Shown: positions 8,167 to 16,436, numbered from the stretch's first letter. The stretch is DNA of 64,000 nt from Streptomyces spinoverrucosus (GCF_015712165.1 NZ_JADPZX010000001.1:2046001-2110000); one strand, 5' to 3'. A program made the numbers and translations. Notes: a model not told the origin generated them from the sequence alone.

Positions 8167-9069
8167 CTAAACCGACGCCCCCATCCAGTCCGGCAGCGCC
8201 TCCGTCCGCCTCACCCACTCCGTGGGCGGCGTCCCGGCCGTCCCCGCGGCAAGCACTCCGCCCACGATGGCGCAGGTGGTGTCCACGTCGCCGCCGGCCT
8301 GCGCGGTCGTCCAGAACGCCTGCTCGTAGTCGCCGAGGGAACGCGCGGCCGACCAGAGGGCGAAGGGCACGGTGTCATGCGCGGTCGTACGCCGCCCACA
8401 GCCCAGTACGGCCGCGACCGTGGCCGGGTCGCCGTAGTCCAGCATGTCCCGGGCGCGGCGCAGCCCGGCACCGACGGCGCTCTTCGGGACGAGCGCGACG
8501 ACGTCGTCGATCAGCGACTCGGGGCTGGGCGGTCCGCCGGGTGCGGCGACGAGCGCCGCGGCTGCTGCCACGGCCATGGCGCCGACCACGGCCTCGCGGT
8601 GCTGATGCGTGGGGTAGGCGGAGATCTCCGCCTGGTGCGTGGCCTGCTCGGGGTCGTCGGCGTACCAGGCACCCAGCGGGGCGATCCGCATCGCCGCACC
8701 GTTGCCCCAGGAGCCCTGGCCGTTGAAGAGCGCGGCGGACAGTTCGCGCCAGTCGCCGCCTTCCCGGATCAGCCGGAGCAGCCGGTTGACCGCGGGGCCG
8801 TAGCCGCGGTCGACGTCGTGGTGCTCGGCGAAGGAGCGGGCGAGGGCGTCCTGGTCGATGCGGTGGTGGGCGATGAGGACGGCGACGACGGAGCAGGCCA
8901 TTTCCGTGTCGTCGGTCCACTGCCACGGGCCGGGCGGCAGCTCGCGTCGCTTGAGCAGCGGGTAGTTCACCGGCACGAAGAACTGGGAGCCCAGCGCGTC
9001 CCCCACCGCGAGTCCGCGCAGGCTGGCGAGGGCGCGGTCCAAGTGCCCACCGGGAGAGGAGTCAGTCAT
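8167..9069 (-). CDS. ADP-ribosylglycohydrolase family protein
   Basis: 300 aa, the usual size for a DraG/ARH-type hydrolase that removes ADP-ribose from proteins or small molecules using two divalent metal ions. Metal-ligand motifs are in place: GDALGSQF near residue 23, WTDDTEM at 51-57, and GGDVDTTCAIVGG at about 259-271. It is all-helical with no signal peptide, so cytoplasmic. Its start overlaps the stop of the upstream histidine phosphatase gene by 8 bp, indicating one operon and probable translational coupling. A partner ADP-ribosyltransferase is not present nearby, so the substrate is unknown. Confidence 0.88.
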   Translation of the reverse strand: MTDSSPGGHLDRALASLRGLAVGDALGSQFFVPVNYPLLKRRELPPGPWQWTDDTEMACSVVAVLIAHHRIDQDALARSFAEHHDVDRGYGPAVNRLLRLIREGGDWRELSAALFNGQGSWGNGAAMRIAPLGAWYADDPEQATHQAEISAYPTHQHREAVVGAMAVAAAAALVAAPGGPPSPESLIDDVVALVPKSAVGAGLRRARDMLDYGDPATVAAVLGCGRRTTAHDTVPFALWSAARSLGDYEQAFWTTAQAGGDVDTTCAIVGGVLAAGTAGTPPTEWVRRTEALPDWMGASV

Positions 9070-9742
9070 TGCCCTGCCACTCTATCCAGTGATCCCCGTA
9101 CGACTCTGGATCTCGCCAGCGTTCGAACGGCCGGTCCAGCGTGTACTTGCCGTCCTCCCCCAGAACGAGCATCCGTATTTCGCCGTTCCCGGGGTTCGAC
9201 AGGCACTCGAACTCGGCGACCGTCCAGTGGAACCAGCGCATGCAGAACAGCCGCATGGCCAGGCCGTGCGTCACCAGCAGCACGTTCGGTGGGTGATCCG
9301 GTGCCTCGAAGCTGCGATACAGGCTCTCCAGGAAACCGCCGACCCGGTCGTACACGTCGGCGCCGCTCTCGCCCTGCGCGAAGCGGTAGAAGAAGTGTCC
9401 GTACGCGTCGCGGTAGGCCTTCTGCAGCCGTACGTCGTCACGGTCCTGCCAGTTGCCCCAGTCCTGCTCCCGCAGCCGGGGCTCCTCGCGCACGCGTATG
9501 AGGTCGGGGTCGAGGTGAAAGGCGCGGAGCGTCTCATGCGTACGGCGATAGGGGGAGACGTACACACTGACGCGCTCCCGTCCGAAGAGATCGCGGAGCT
9601 GTTTTCCGGCCTCCTCGGCCTGTCGCCGGCCGCGTTCGGTCAGTGCCAGTGCATGGTCGGGCTCGCGCTCGTACACGGAGTCATCAACATTGCCCGTTGA
9701 CTCGCCGTGCCGGACAAGGATGATGCGCCGTGGTCGTGCCAT
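9062..9742 (-). CDS. Histidine phosphatase (phosphoglycerate-mutase-like) family protein
   Basis: 226 aa with the RHGES signature at residues 11-15, in which His12 would form the phosphohistidine intermediate, and a second catalytic His in LLVTHGLAMRLF. The family includes phosphatases acting on sugar phosphates, nucleotides or proteins. The lack of longer mutase loops favours a phosphatase, but the substrate is not predictable. It is first in a two-gene leftward operon with the ADP-ribosylglycohydrolase (8-bp overlap). That arrangement suggests both act on one nucleotide-sugar or ADP-ribose-type metabolite; this is inference. Confidence 0.85.
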   Translation of the reverse strand: MARPRRIILVRHGESTGNVDDSVYEREPDHALALTERGRRQAEEAGKQLRDLFGRERVSVYVSPYRRTHETLRAFHLDPDLIRVREEPRLREQDWGNWQDRDDVRLQKAYRDAYGHFFYRFAQGESGADVYDRVGGFLESLYRSFEAPDHPPNVLLVTHGLAMRLFCMRWFHWTVAEFECLSNPGNGEIRMLVLGEDGKYTLDRPFERWRDPESYGDHWIEWQGND

Positions 9743-9925
9743 GCCAAAACCCTAGATCGGGCGACGGCATGTCGAGCACTCGTACGGGCCCCATAAGGCA
9801 TAGGTCACACACTTCCCGCACCCTGCGCCACAGCGGGCCCACGTTTTGCGGGTCCAGATTTCAAACCTTCGCGGGCTGCGCGCGGACACTGTCGGGCCCG
9901 GATCCTACGTCGGCGGGTCCGGTTT

Positions 9926-10531
9926 TCAAACGGTCCACGTGGGTTCCAGCTCCACGATGTCGCCGGTGAGTGCCGCGATGTCCGCCTCCGTCTGGGCCCG
10001 CAGGGCGAGCCGCTCCACTCGCTCTGTGCGGTACTTGCCGTGCTCGGCGGCCGACCGCCACATCGAAAGGACCATGAACTCGTGCCCCGGGGCCTCGGCG
10101 AACAGCCCACGGATCATCCCGGGCGAGCCGGCCATGGCAGGGTTCCAGACCTTCTCCTGCATCAGGGTGAAGTTCTCGACGCGCTCCTCCCGTACGCGGC
10201 AGAGCGCCACCCGGATCAGGTCGGCGTCCGTGAAGCGCGGTTCGAAGCCCGTCTTCACGTCGAAGCGGTAGTCGAACAATCTGACCTGCGCGTCCTTGAA
10301 GGTGCCGGACTGGGCCGACGCCAGCCTGTCGTGGGAGCGGGCCATGAAGGAGTCGTAGAAGGCACGGCTTTCCCAGAAGGCGAAGATGTGCGCCACCGCG
10401 GGCCGTCCCCGGCTCCAGCCTCCGCCCTGTCCCCGAAATCCCGGCTCCCCCAGAAGCCCCGCCCACTTTCGCTGCCCCCGCTCGAACCCGCGGCGGTCCA
10501 CCACGGTGCAGCGAATCCACTTGACCAGCAC
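9926..10531 (-). CDS. DUF4937/YdbC-like domain protein
   Basis: 201 aa from a GTG start (GTG CTG GTC AAG TGG). The N-terminal half (MLVKWIRCTVVDRRGFERGQ onward) matches my memory of DUF4937 proteins, and the whole reads as a duplicated ferredoxin-like dimeric alpha+beta barrel. One unit holds FWESRAFYDSFMARSHD and the other MVLSMWRSAAEHGKYRTERVE. Such proteins resemble antibiotic-biosynthesis monooxygenase folds, but no catalytic residue is recognised. A direct repeat (GCGGGTCC.G.TTTCAAAC) at about 9849 and 9914 brackets the 3' end. Confidence 0.65.
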   Translation of the reverse strand: MLVKWIRCTVVDRRGFERGQRKWAGLLGEPGFRGQGGGWSRGRPAVAHIFAFWESRAFYDSFMARSHDRLASAQSGTFKDAQVRLFDYRFDVKTGFEPRFTDADLIRVALCRVREERVENFTLMQEKVWNPAMAGSPGMIRGLFAEAPGHEFMVLSMWRSAAEHGKYRTERVERLALRAQTEADIAALTGDIVELEPTWTV

Positions 10532-10679
10532 CGCGCCATCGTAAGGCCACGGGCGTGGCGTCGGTCACGCCCGGACGCGGCGCACTCGCGCACGCCCACC
10601 CGCGCGCGTGGCAGGATGGACAACCGGCTCGGGACGCCCGGCAGTTCGGGCTGCGGGCAGATGGGAAGGGGGACGTCCG

Positions 10680-11213
10680 ATGAGCGTCATCACCAAGGGG
10701 ATCCGCAAGGTCGAGATCGCGGTGAAGTGGGACCCGAGTACGGCGGGACAGCCGCCGACCGATCTGGACATAGTCGCCGCCACCTACCTGGGGAGCGATC
10801 CCTATGGCGATCCCGCGTATGTGGTCCACTTCGACAGCCGCTCCCCGGACGGGACCATCACGCTCAACCGGGACAGCAAAGACGGCAAGGGCTTCGGCTG
10901 GGACGAGGTCCTGACCGTGGAACTCGACCGGCTGGACCCGCGCTACGCGCGCGTGGTGGTCGGCGTCATCATCCAGCAGCGACCCGCCCGCCGGACCTTC
11001 GTCAGCGTGATCAAGCCGTCCCTGCGCATTCGTGAGGGCTACACCGACCTCGCCACGGACGACTTCGGCAACGTCCTCGGCTCCACGGCAGCAAAGGTCG
11101 CGGAGTTCGTGCGCGGCGACTCCGGCGCGTGGGACTTCCACTCCGGCGTCCACGGCTTCGAGGACGACCCCACCACCTTCACCACGACGATGGGCCGGCC
11201 GTCGAGGCCGTGA
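10680..11213 (+). CDS. TerD-family calcium-binding protein
   Basis: 177 aa from ATG 10680, preceded by a GGGGGA ribosome-binding site. The sequence has TerD hallmarks: WDPSTAGQPPTDLDIVAATY at about residues 17-36 followed by acidic loops (DSRSPDGTITLNRDSKDGKG) that bind calcium in this family. TerD proteins are linked to tellurite resistance, stress and differentiation in Streptomyces. This one stands alone, without the terA/B/C/Z genes seen in ter operons. It is divergent from the DUF4937 gene. A hairpin terminator follows. Confidence 0.85.
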   Translation: MSVITKGIRKVEIAVKWDPSTAGQPPTDLDIVAATYLGSDPYGDPAYVVHFDSRSPDGTITLNRDSKDGKGFGWDEVLTVELDRLDPRYARVVVGVIIQQRPARRTFVSVIKPSLRIREGYTDLATDDFGNVLGSTAAKVAEFVRGDSGAWDFHSGVHGFEDDPTTFTTTMGRPSRP

Positions 11214-11297
11214 CCGCACGTCAATTTGGCGCCGCCTGAACACATACGACGAGCACATACGACGATTGCGCCTACGACGATTGCAGAGCGCATACCA

Positions 11298-11336
11298 GGG
11301 CGAGGGGCACCGGCACAGAGCCGACACCCCTCGCCC
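11298..11336. terminator. Terminator between terD-like gene and the small gene
   Basis: Perfect 10-bp outer stem GGGCGAGGGG (11298-11307) with CCCCTCGCCC (11327-11336), a symmetric 3-base internal loop, then an inner stem CGGC/GCCG with a 5-base loop. It lies between convergent genes and lacks a U-run, as is usual in Streptomyces. Confidence 0.8.
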
Positions 11337-11434
11337 ATCGAGGACCGCCGGTCAGGCGTACCGGCACAGACCTCTTGGTGCGCACGTTCTTGCGGCGTCC
11401 GCGATCTTCTGCCGAAGCGCCCTAAACGTGAAGA

Positions 11435-11623
11435 CTACGGAACAGACGTCGCCGTCTTGGGGGTGGCAACCATTCGCAGGCCCACCTCCACAAGGGTCCA
11501 ACCGAGACGGATACGGAGGTCACGGGTCTGCCGGTCCGCGAGGGCGAGGCGGTGGGCGTCGGCTTCGGCACGGAGTTCGGTGGCGCGGGCGTGGTGCAGA
11601 GCGAGGTGGGTCTCGGGATGCAT
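11435..11623 (-). CDS. Small hypothetical protein downstream of ArsR-type regulator
   Basis: 62 aa, MHPETHLALHHARATELRAE at the start and LGWTLVEVGLRMVATP near the end. It is a short amphipathic helix-rich protein with no signal peptide. Small proteins of this type commonly follow ArsR-like regulators in Streptomyces, as I recall. It begins 21 bases after the regulator stop, on the same strand, with a GAGAGG ribosome-binding site, so co-transcription is likely. Function unknown. Confidence 0.65.
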   Translation of the reverse strand: MHPETHLALHHARATELRAEADAHRLALADRQTRDLRIRLGWTLVEVGLRMVATPKTATSVP

Positions 11624-11644
11624 CGGGGCGGCCTCTCAGTCCGT

Positions 11645-12229
11645 TCAGTCCATGTGGATGGGGATGACGTGCGTGTGGATGCGCACCTTCTCGGCGTCCG
11701 GGGTGCCGTCCTCGGGAGCCAGTGGGCGGTAGCTCTCCACGAGGTCGTGCATCTTGTGGATGAGTTCGAAGGCGAGTTCGGGCGTGAGGCTCAGCGTCCA
11801 GTTACTCATGTCCGAAGAGCGGTTCCACGCCTCCGACCAGTCCTCGCGGGTGCCGAGCCACGTCGCCAGATCACGGGTGTGCTGGTTGGCGACCTCGTGC
11901 ATGTAGAGGTCGGCGGCCCCGCGGACCTCAGGGTCGCGGTCCTTGAGCAGCGCCTCGTCGAAGCGCACGCCCATGTGAACCGCCTTCCACCACCGCTCCC
12001 GCCCCTTGCCGTGCTCCGGCGCGTCCTCGACGAAGCCGTGCGCGGCGAGCTGACGCAGGTGGTAGCTGGTGGCACCGCTGGACTCGCCCAGTTTCGCGGC
12101 CAGTTGCGATGCGGTAGCCGGTCCGCCGTGCCGCAGCGCGGTCAGCAGCCGCATACGCAGCGGATGCGCGAGTCCGCGCAGCGAGCGGGCGTCGAGACTG
12201 TGGACCTGCGGGTCCTGTGGCTCGTTCAT
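11645..12229 (-). CDS. ArsR-type winged-helix transcriptional regulator
   Basis: 194 aa from ATG 12229 (MNEPQDPQVHSLDARSL). An upstream in-frame start at 12265 lies inside the promoter and is less likely. The winged helix covers about residues 10-85, with LRGLAHPLRMRLLTALR and a recognition region ASQLAAKLGESSGATSYHLRQL. The C-terminal ~110 residues are helical and unlike metal-sensing ArsR proteins (no Cys cluster), so the signal is unknown. The promoter contains the palindrome CTTTGCAAAG between a -35-like TTGCAA and a -10-like TATCTT, strongly suggesting autorepression. The small 62-aa gene is probably co-expressed. Confidence 0.82.
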   Translation of the reverse strand: MNEPQDPQVHSLDARSLRGLAHPLRMRLLTALRHGGPATASQLAAKLGESSGATSYHLRQLAAHGFVEDAPEHGKGRERWWKAVHMGVRFDEALLKDRDPEVRGAADLYMHEVANQHTRDLATWLGTREDWSEAWNRSSDMSNWTLSLTPELAFELIHKMHDLVESYRPLAPEDGTPDAEKVRIHTHVIPIHMD

Positions 12230-12236
12230 GCTTACA

Positions 12237-12280
12237 AAGATAGCTTTGCAAAGGGTCCGTTGCAACGCTTTCTTTGCAAG
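12237..12280 (-). promoter_or_regulatory. Promoter and operator of the ArsR-type gene
   Basis: Read leftward, TTGCAA (12260-12265) and TATCTT (12237-12242) are separated by exactly 17 bases. A perfect 10-bp palindrome CTTTGCAAAG (12244-12253) sits in the spacer, and a second near-copy CTTTGCAAG lies at 12272-12280 just upstream. The two sites are about 28 bp apart, consistent with cooperative dimers of the downstream regulator. Confidence 0.7.
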
Positions 12281-12332
12281 TCATCGACTCGGGCAGGCCC
12301 AGAATCGGGTACGCAGCCCAGGCCTGTGACGC

Positions 12333-12370
12333 GATGAAGGGGATCAACCCATGGGTTGATCCCCTTCATC
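12333..12370. terminator. Perfect 38-bp palindrome downstream of nrdJ
   Basis: Two 19-base arms (GATGAAGGGGATCAACCCA and its exact complement) meet with no spacer, centred on CCATGG. It begins 65 bases past the nrdJ stop, so the most likely role is transcription termination of the leftward nrdRJ operon. No U-run follows on either strand. Confidence 0.75.
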
Positions 12371-12434
12371 AGCTACTGATCAGCGACGCATGGACGCTAT
12401 GTCGGATGTCGCATCCAACGCGCTACCGCTCGTG

Positions 12435-15329
12435 TCAGCTGCAGCCGCTCGTCGAACCGCAGCCCTCGCAGATGTAGCAGGAGCCGGCGCGCTGCATCTT
12501 CGTACCGCAGGAGAAGCACAGCGGGGCGTCGGCCTGGATGCCCAGCTGCATCTCCACCAGCTCGGCGCTGGTGTGGGCCTGCTTCGGGGCGGGCTTGGCC
12601 GCCTCGATGTCGGCCTTCGGCGTGGCGACGGCCTTGAGCTCCTGGGCGCGCGGCGCCGACTGGGCCAGGCCCTCGACGTCGACCTCATCCTCGTTGGGCT
12701 CGTACGAACCCGTCTCCAGGTGACGCTGACGCTCCTCGGCGGAGTGGATGCCGAGCGCGGAACGCGTCTCGAAGGGCAGGAAGTCGAGCGCCAGGCGACG
12801 GAAGATGTAGTCGACGATCGACTGCGCCATCCGCACGTCCGGGTCGTCCGTCATGCCGGCCGGCTCGAAGCGCATGTTGGTGAACTTCGAGACGTACGTC
12901 TCCAGCGGCACGCCGTACTGGAGGCCGACGGAGACCGCGATGGAGAAGGCGTCCATCATGCCCGCGAGCGTCGAGCCCTGCTTGGACATCTTCAGGAAGA
13001 CCTCGCCGAGACCGTCGTCCGGGTAAGAGTTGGCGGTCATGTAGCCCTCGGCGCCGCCGACCGTGAACGACGTCGTGATGCCGGGACGGCCCTTGGGGAG
13101 GCGCTTGCGGACCGGGCGGTACTCGACGACCTTCTCGACCGTCTCACGGATGGTGGCCTCGGCCTTCTCCGTGATCTCGGCCTTCTCCTTCTCCTTGGTC
13201 TTGGCGGAGAGGGGCTGGCCGACCTTGCAGTTGTCGCGGTAGATGGCGAGCGCCTTGATGCCCATCTTCCAGGCCTCGAAGTAGATCTCCTCGACCTCCT
13301 CGACGGTCGCCGACTCCGGCATGTTGACCGTCTTGGACAGGGCGCCGGAGATCCACGGCTGGATCGCGGCCATCATGCGGACGTGGCCCATCGCGGAGAT
13401 GGACCGCTCGCCCATCGCGCAGTCGAAGACCTCGTAGTGCTCGTGCTTGAGGCCCGGAGCGTCGACGACATTGCCGTGCTCGGCGATGTGGGCGACGATC
13501 GCCTCGATCTGCTCCTCCTGGTAGCCCAGACGGCGCAGGGCCTGCGGGACGGTGCCGTTGACGATTTGCATCGAGCCGCCGCCGACCAGCTTCTTGAACT
13601 TGACCAGGGCGAGGTCGGGTTCGAGGCCGGTGGTGTCGCAGGACATCGCCAGACCGATGGTGCCGGTCGGGGCGATGACGGACGCCTGGGAGTTACGGAA
13701 ACCGTTCTTCTCACCGAGGCGCAGCACGTCCTGCCAGGCCTCCGTGGCGGCGGCCCACACCGGCGTGTCCAGGTCGTCCATGCGGACGGCCTTGCCGTTG
13801 GCGTCGGCGTGCTGCTTCATGACGCGGTTGTGGGCGTCCGCGTTGCGGGCGTAGCCGTCGTAGGCGCCGACGACCGCGGCCAGCTCCGCGGAGCGGCGGT
13901 AGGCCGTACCGGTCATGAGCGAGGTGACGGCACCGGCGAGGGCGCGGCCGCCGTCGGAGTCGTACGCGTGGCCGGTCGCCATCAGCAGGGCGCCGAGGTT
14001 GGCGTAGCCGATGCCGAGTTGGCGGAACGCGCGCGTGTTCTCACCGATCTTCTGCGTCGGGAAGTCCGCGAAGCAGATGGAGATGTCCATCGCGGTGATG
14101 ACGAGCTCGACGACCTTGGCGAAGCGCTCGGCCTCGAAGGACTGGTTGCCCTTGCCGTCGTCCTTCAGGAACTTCATCAGGTTCAGCGAGGCGAGGTTGC
14201 AGGACGTGTTGTCCAGGTGCATGTACTCGCTGCAGGGGTTCGAGCCGTTGATACGGCCGGACTCCGGGCACGTGTGCCAGTGGTTGATGGTGTCGTCGTA
14301 CTGGATGCCCGGGTCGGCACAGGCCCAGGCGGCCTCGGCCATCTTGCGGAACAGGGCCTTGGCGTCGACCTCTTCGATGACCTCGCCGGTCATCCGGGCG
14401 CGCAGGCCGAACTTGCCGCCCTGCTCGACCGCCTTCATGAACTCGTCGTTGACGCGGACCGAGTTGTTGGCGTTCTGGTACTGGACGGACGTGATGTCGT
14501 CGCCGCCCAGGTCCATGTCGAAGCCCGCGTCGCGCAGGGCGCGGATCTTCTCCTCTTCCTTGACCTTGGTCTCGATGAAGTCCTCGATGTCGGGGTGGTC
14601 GACGTCCAGGATGACCATCTTGGCGGCGCGGCGGGTGGCGCCACCCGACTTGATCGTTCCTGCGGAGGCGTCGGCGCCGCGCATGAAGGAGACCGGGCCA
14701 GAGGCGTTGCCGCCGGAGGACAGCAGCTCCTTGGAGGAGCGGATGCGGGAGAGGTTCAGGCCGGCGCCGGAACCGCCCTTGAAGATCATGCCCTCTTCCT
14801 TGTACCAGTCGAGGATCGACTCCATGGAGTCGTCGACGGACAGGATGAAGCAGGCGGAGACCTGCTGGGGCTGCTTGGTGCCGACGTTGAACCATACGGG
14901 GCTGTTGAAGCTGAAGATCTGGTGCAGGAGGGCGTACGCCAGCTCGTGCTCGAAGATCTCGGCGTCGGCGGGCGAGGCGAAGTACTTGTGGTCCTCGCCG
15001 GCCTTCCGGTACGTCTTCACGATGCGGTCGATGAGCTGCTTCAGGCTCACCTCGCGCTGCGGGGTGCCGACGGCACCGCGGAAGTACTTGCTGGTGACGA
15101 TGTTGACCGCGTTCACCGACCAGAAGTCGGGGAACTCGACGCCACGCTGCTCGAAATTGACCGAGCCGTCGCGCCAGTTGGTCATGACGACGTCACGGCG
15201 CTCCCAGGCCACCTCGTCGTACGGGTGCACGCCGGGGGTGGTGTGGATGCGCTCGATACGCAGCCCCTTGGTCGCCTTGGTGCCCTTGGCGCGGGAACTC
15301 CGTGCCGGACCGCTCGCCGTCTCTGTCAT
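12435..15329 (-). CDS. nrdJ: Adenosylcobalamin-dependent class II ribonucleoside-diphosphate reductase
   Basis: 964 aa, the usual length for actinobacterial NrdJ. It makes deoxyribonucleotides using coenzyme B12 to generate the thiyl radical, independently of oxygen. Recognisable blocks are ACFILSVDDSMESI, NPCSEYMHLDNTSCNLASLNL around the active site, GTIGLAMSCDTTG, and a C-terminal zinc-ribbon-like tail CFSCGTKMQRAGSCYICEGCG whose cysteines would shuttle reducing equivalents. The ATG at 15329 gives the expected N-terminus. It follows nrdR on the same strand after a 164-base gap, forming the nrdR-nrdJ operon controlled by NrdR boxes upstream of nrdR. No cobalamin riboswitch is seen here. Confidence 0.96.
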   Translation of the reverse strand: MTETASGPARSSRAKGTKATKGLRIERIHTTPGVHPYDEVAWERRDVVMTNWRDGSVNFEQRGVEFPDFWSVNAVNIVTSKYFRGAVGTPQREVSLKQLIDRIVKTYRKAGEDHKYFASPADAEIFEHELAYALLHQIFSFNSPVWFNVGTKQPQQVSACFILSVDDSMESILDWYKEEGMIFKGGSGAGLNLSRIRSSKELLSSGGNASGPVSFMRGADASAGTIKSGGATRRAAKMVILDVDHPDIEDFIETKVKEEEKIRALRDAGFDMDLGGDDITSVQYQNANNSVRVNDEFMKAVEQGGKFGLRARMTGEVIEEVDAKALFRKMAEAAWACADPGIQYDDTINHWHTCPESGRINGSNPCSEYMHLDNTSCNLASLNLMKFLKDDGKGNQSFEAERFAKVVELVITAMDISICFADFPTQKIGENTRAFRQLGIGYANLGALLMATGHAYDSDGGRALAGAVTSLMTGTAYRRSAELAAVVGAYDGYARNADAHNRVMKQHADANGKAVRMDDLDTPVWAAATEAWQDVLRLGEKNGFRNSQASVIAPTGTIGLAMSCDTTGLEPDLALVKFKKLVGGGSMQIVNGTVPQALRRLGYQEEQIEAIVAHIAEHGNVVDAPGLKHEHYEVFDCAMGERSISAMGHVRMMAAIQPWISGALSKTVNMPESATVEEVEEIYFEAWKMGIKALAIYRDNCKVGQPLSAKTKEKEKAEITEKAEATIRETVEKVVEYRPVRKRLPKGRPGITTSFTVGGAEGYMTANSYPDDGLGEVFLKMSKQGSTLAGMMDAFSIAVSVGLQYGVPLETYVSKFTNMRFEPAGMTDDPDVRMAQSIVDYIFRRLALDFLPFETRSALGIHSAEERQRHLETGSYEPNEDEVDVEGLAQSAPRAQELKAVATPKADIEAAKPAPKQAHTSAELVEMQLGIQADAPLCFSCGTKMQRAGSCYICEGCGSTSGCS

Positions 15330-15493
15330 GCCGCCTCCCTGTACGGGCTAAAACGCCCTGAAGTGCCCCGATGTTCCCGTGGCACGGTGTTCTGTCTTGC
15401 GTTGCGGGCTCCTCTCGCTGCCGCCCGCAACAGGTCTTCGATCGCCGCCGAGCCGACCGGGTCCGGATGCCGCCCCCAAACCCGGCCCGCCGC

Positions 15494-16045
15494 TCAGTCG
15501 GCGGCGCGGGCGGGCTCGGGGAGCTGACCAGCCCCTCCGGACCCGCAGTCGTCTTCCTGGCTCCCCGTGCCGCCGTCTTCGTCGTCCGCGGCGGGGCGTT
15601 CCGGCTTTTCCCTGAGTTCCGCGATCGCCGCCTCGAAGTCCTCCAGCGACTCGAACGCCCGGTAGACGGACGCGAATCGCAGGTAGGCGACGAGGTCCAG
15701 CTCCTGCAGCGGGCCGAGTATGGCCAGCCCCACGTCATGGGTGGTCAGCTCGGCGCTCCCGGTGGCCCGCACCGCCTCCTCGACCCGCTGGCCGAGCTGG
15801 GCGAGTGCGTCCTCGGTGACAGGCCGTCCCTGGCATGCCTTGCGCACGCCGTTGATGACCTTGGTACGGCTGAAAGGCTCCGTGACTCCGGACCGCTTGA
15901 CCACCATGAGCGAGCACGTCTCCACGGTCGTGAAACGACGGGAGCAGTCAGGGCACTGGCGGCGCCTGCGGATCGACGTGCCGTCGTCGGTCGTACGACT
16001 GTCGACCACGCGGCTGTCGGGGTGCCTGCAGAAGGGGCAGTGCAT
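15494..16045 (-). CDS. nrdR: NrdR transcriptional repressor of ribonucleotide reductase genes
   Basis: 183 aa. The N-terminal zinc ribbon has Cys3, Cys6, Cys31 and Cys34, followed by an ATP-cone domain (from about residue 49, [24 protein letters not shown]) that senses ATP/dATP. The protein ends in a ~35-residue acidic Gly-rich tail absent from short NrdR proteins. NrdR represses nrd genes when dATP is high. It is the first gene of the nrdRJ operon, and two 16-bp NrdR-box-like sites lie 108-154 bases upstream, so it should regulate itself and nrdJ. Confidence 0.95.
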   Translation of the reverse strand: MHCPFCRHPDSRVVDSRTTDDGTSIRRRRQCPDCSRRFTTVETCSLMVVKRSGVTEPFSRTKVINGVRKACQGRPVTEDALAQLGQRVEEAVRATGSAELTTHDVGLAILGPLQELDLVAYLRFASVYRAFESLEDFEAAIAELREKPERPAADDEDGGTGSQEDDCGSGGAGQLPEPARAAD

Positions 16046-16152
16046 GAACTCCCAACCCTCCTCACAGCAGACTCAATAGCCTCAACAGACCCGTGGGCCC
16101 CTCGAAGCGACCACAAGCATAGGCGATGATCGCGCGGCCGAAGACCGGGGGG

Positions 16153-16168
16153 ACCACAACTTCTGGGC
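16153..16168. promoter_or_regulatory. NrdR box, proximal
   Basis: ACCACAACTTCTGGGC, an imperfect palindrome. It matches the distal site at 10 of 16 positions (ACCAC.AC.T.TGGG pattern), and the two sites are 31 bp apart start-to-start, the three-turn spacing known for NrdR box pairs. Confidence 0.72.
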
Positions 16169-16183
16169 TGCTGTAGCCATCCA

Positions 16184-16199
16184 ACCACTACATGTGGGG
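16184..16199. promoter_or_regulatory. NrdR box, distal
   Basis: ACCACTACATGTGGGG, a better palindrome (CCACTACATGTGG) than the proximal site. The 15-bp gap between the two boxes fits the known NrdR binding geometry upstream of nrd operons. Confidence 0.75.
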
Positions 16200-16247
16200 A
16201 TTGGCCTGCACATCAGCAGCGCTTCGCGTGTCGGCGGGCGCATCAGC

Positions 16248-16436
16248 GCACTCCACACGCGCGTGCGGCGCGTCGGGCACATCCGTGCTCTGCGTGCGCG
16301 TGCGGCGCGTCGGACACGTCCGTGCTCCACACGCGCGTGCGGCGCCTGTGGACACAGTCGTGCTCCATGCGCGCGTGCGGCGCGTCCAGACACAGTCGTG
16401 CTCCATGCGCGCGTGCGGCGCGCTGGACTCGTCGTC
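16248..16436. repeat. Five 37-38 bp tandem repeats between nrdR and lexA promoters
   Basis: Units begin at 16248, 16285, 16322, 16360 and 16398, each with the core GTGCTCCA..CGCGCGTGCGGCGC. The 37-38 base period is not a multiple of three and codon bias is absent, so the array is non-coding. It sits between the NrdR boxes and the LexA box and may insulate the two regulons or simply be an unstable GC-rich repeat. The same 14-mer core occurs inverted in the repeat at 32555-32697. Confidence 0.85.

Noticed and set aside
10608..10679. Extended start of the TerD-family gene
   Set aside because: The extra 24 residues lack TerD similarity, and ATG 10680 has a good ribosome-binding site and a normal family N-terminus.
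12390..15527. A rightward open frame of about 1045 codons opposite nrdJ
   Set aside because: It is the mirror frame of nrdJ; composition is dominated by Asp/Val/Leu/Arg/Gly typical of antisense frames and has no domain.
15330..16200. Cobalamin riboswitch for the B12-dependent reductase
   Set aside because: No B12-box-like sequence or long structured leader is visible upstream of nrdR or nrdJ. In Streptomyces, as I recall, the riboswitch controls the alternative class I reductase.
16248..16436. Tandem repeats considered as CRISPR or as coding repeat protein
   Set aside because: No unique spacers; the 37-38 base period breaks any reading frame.
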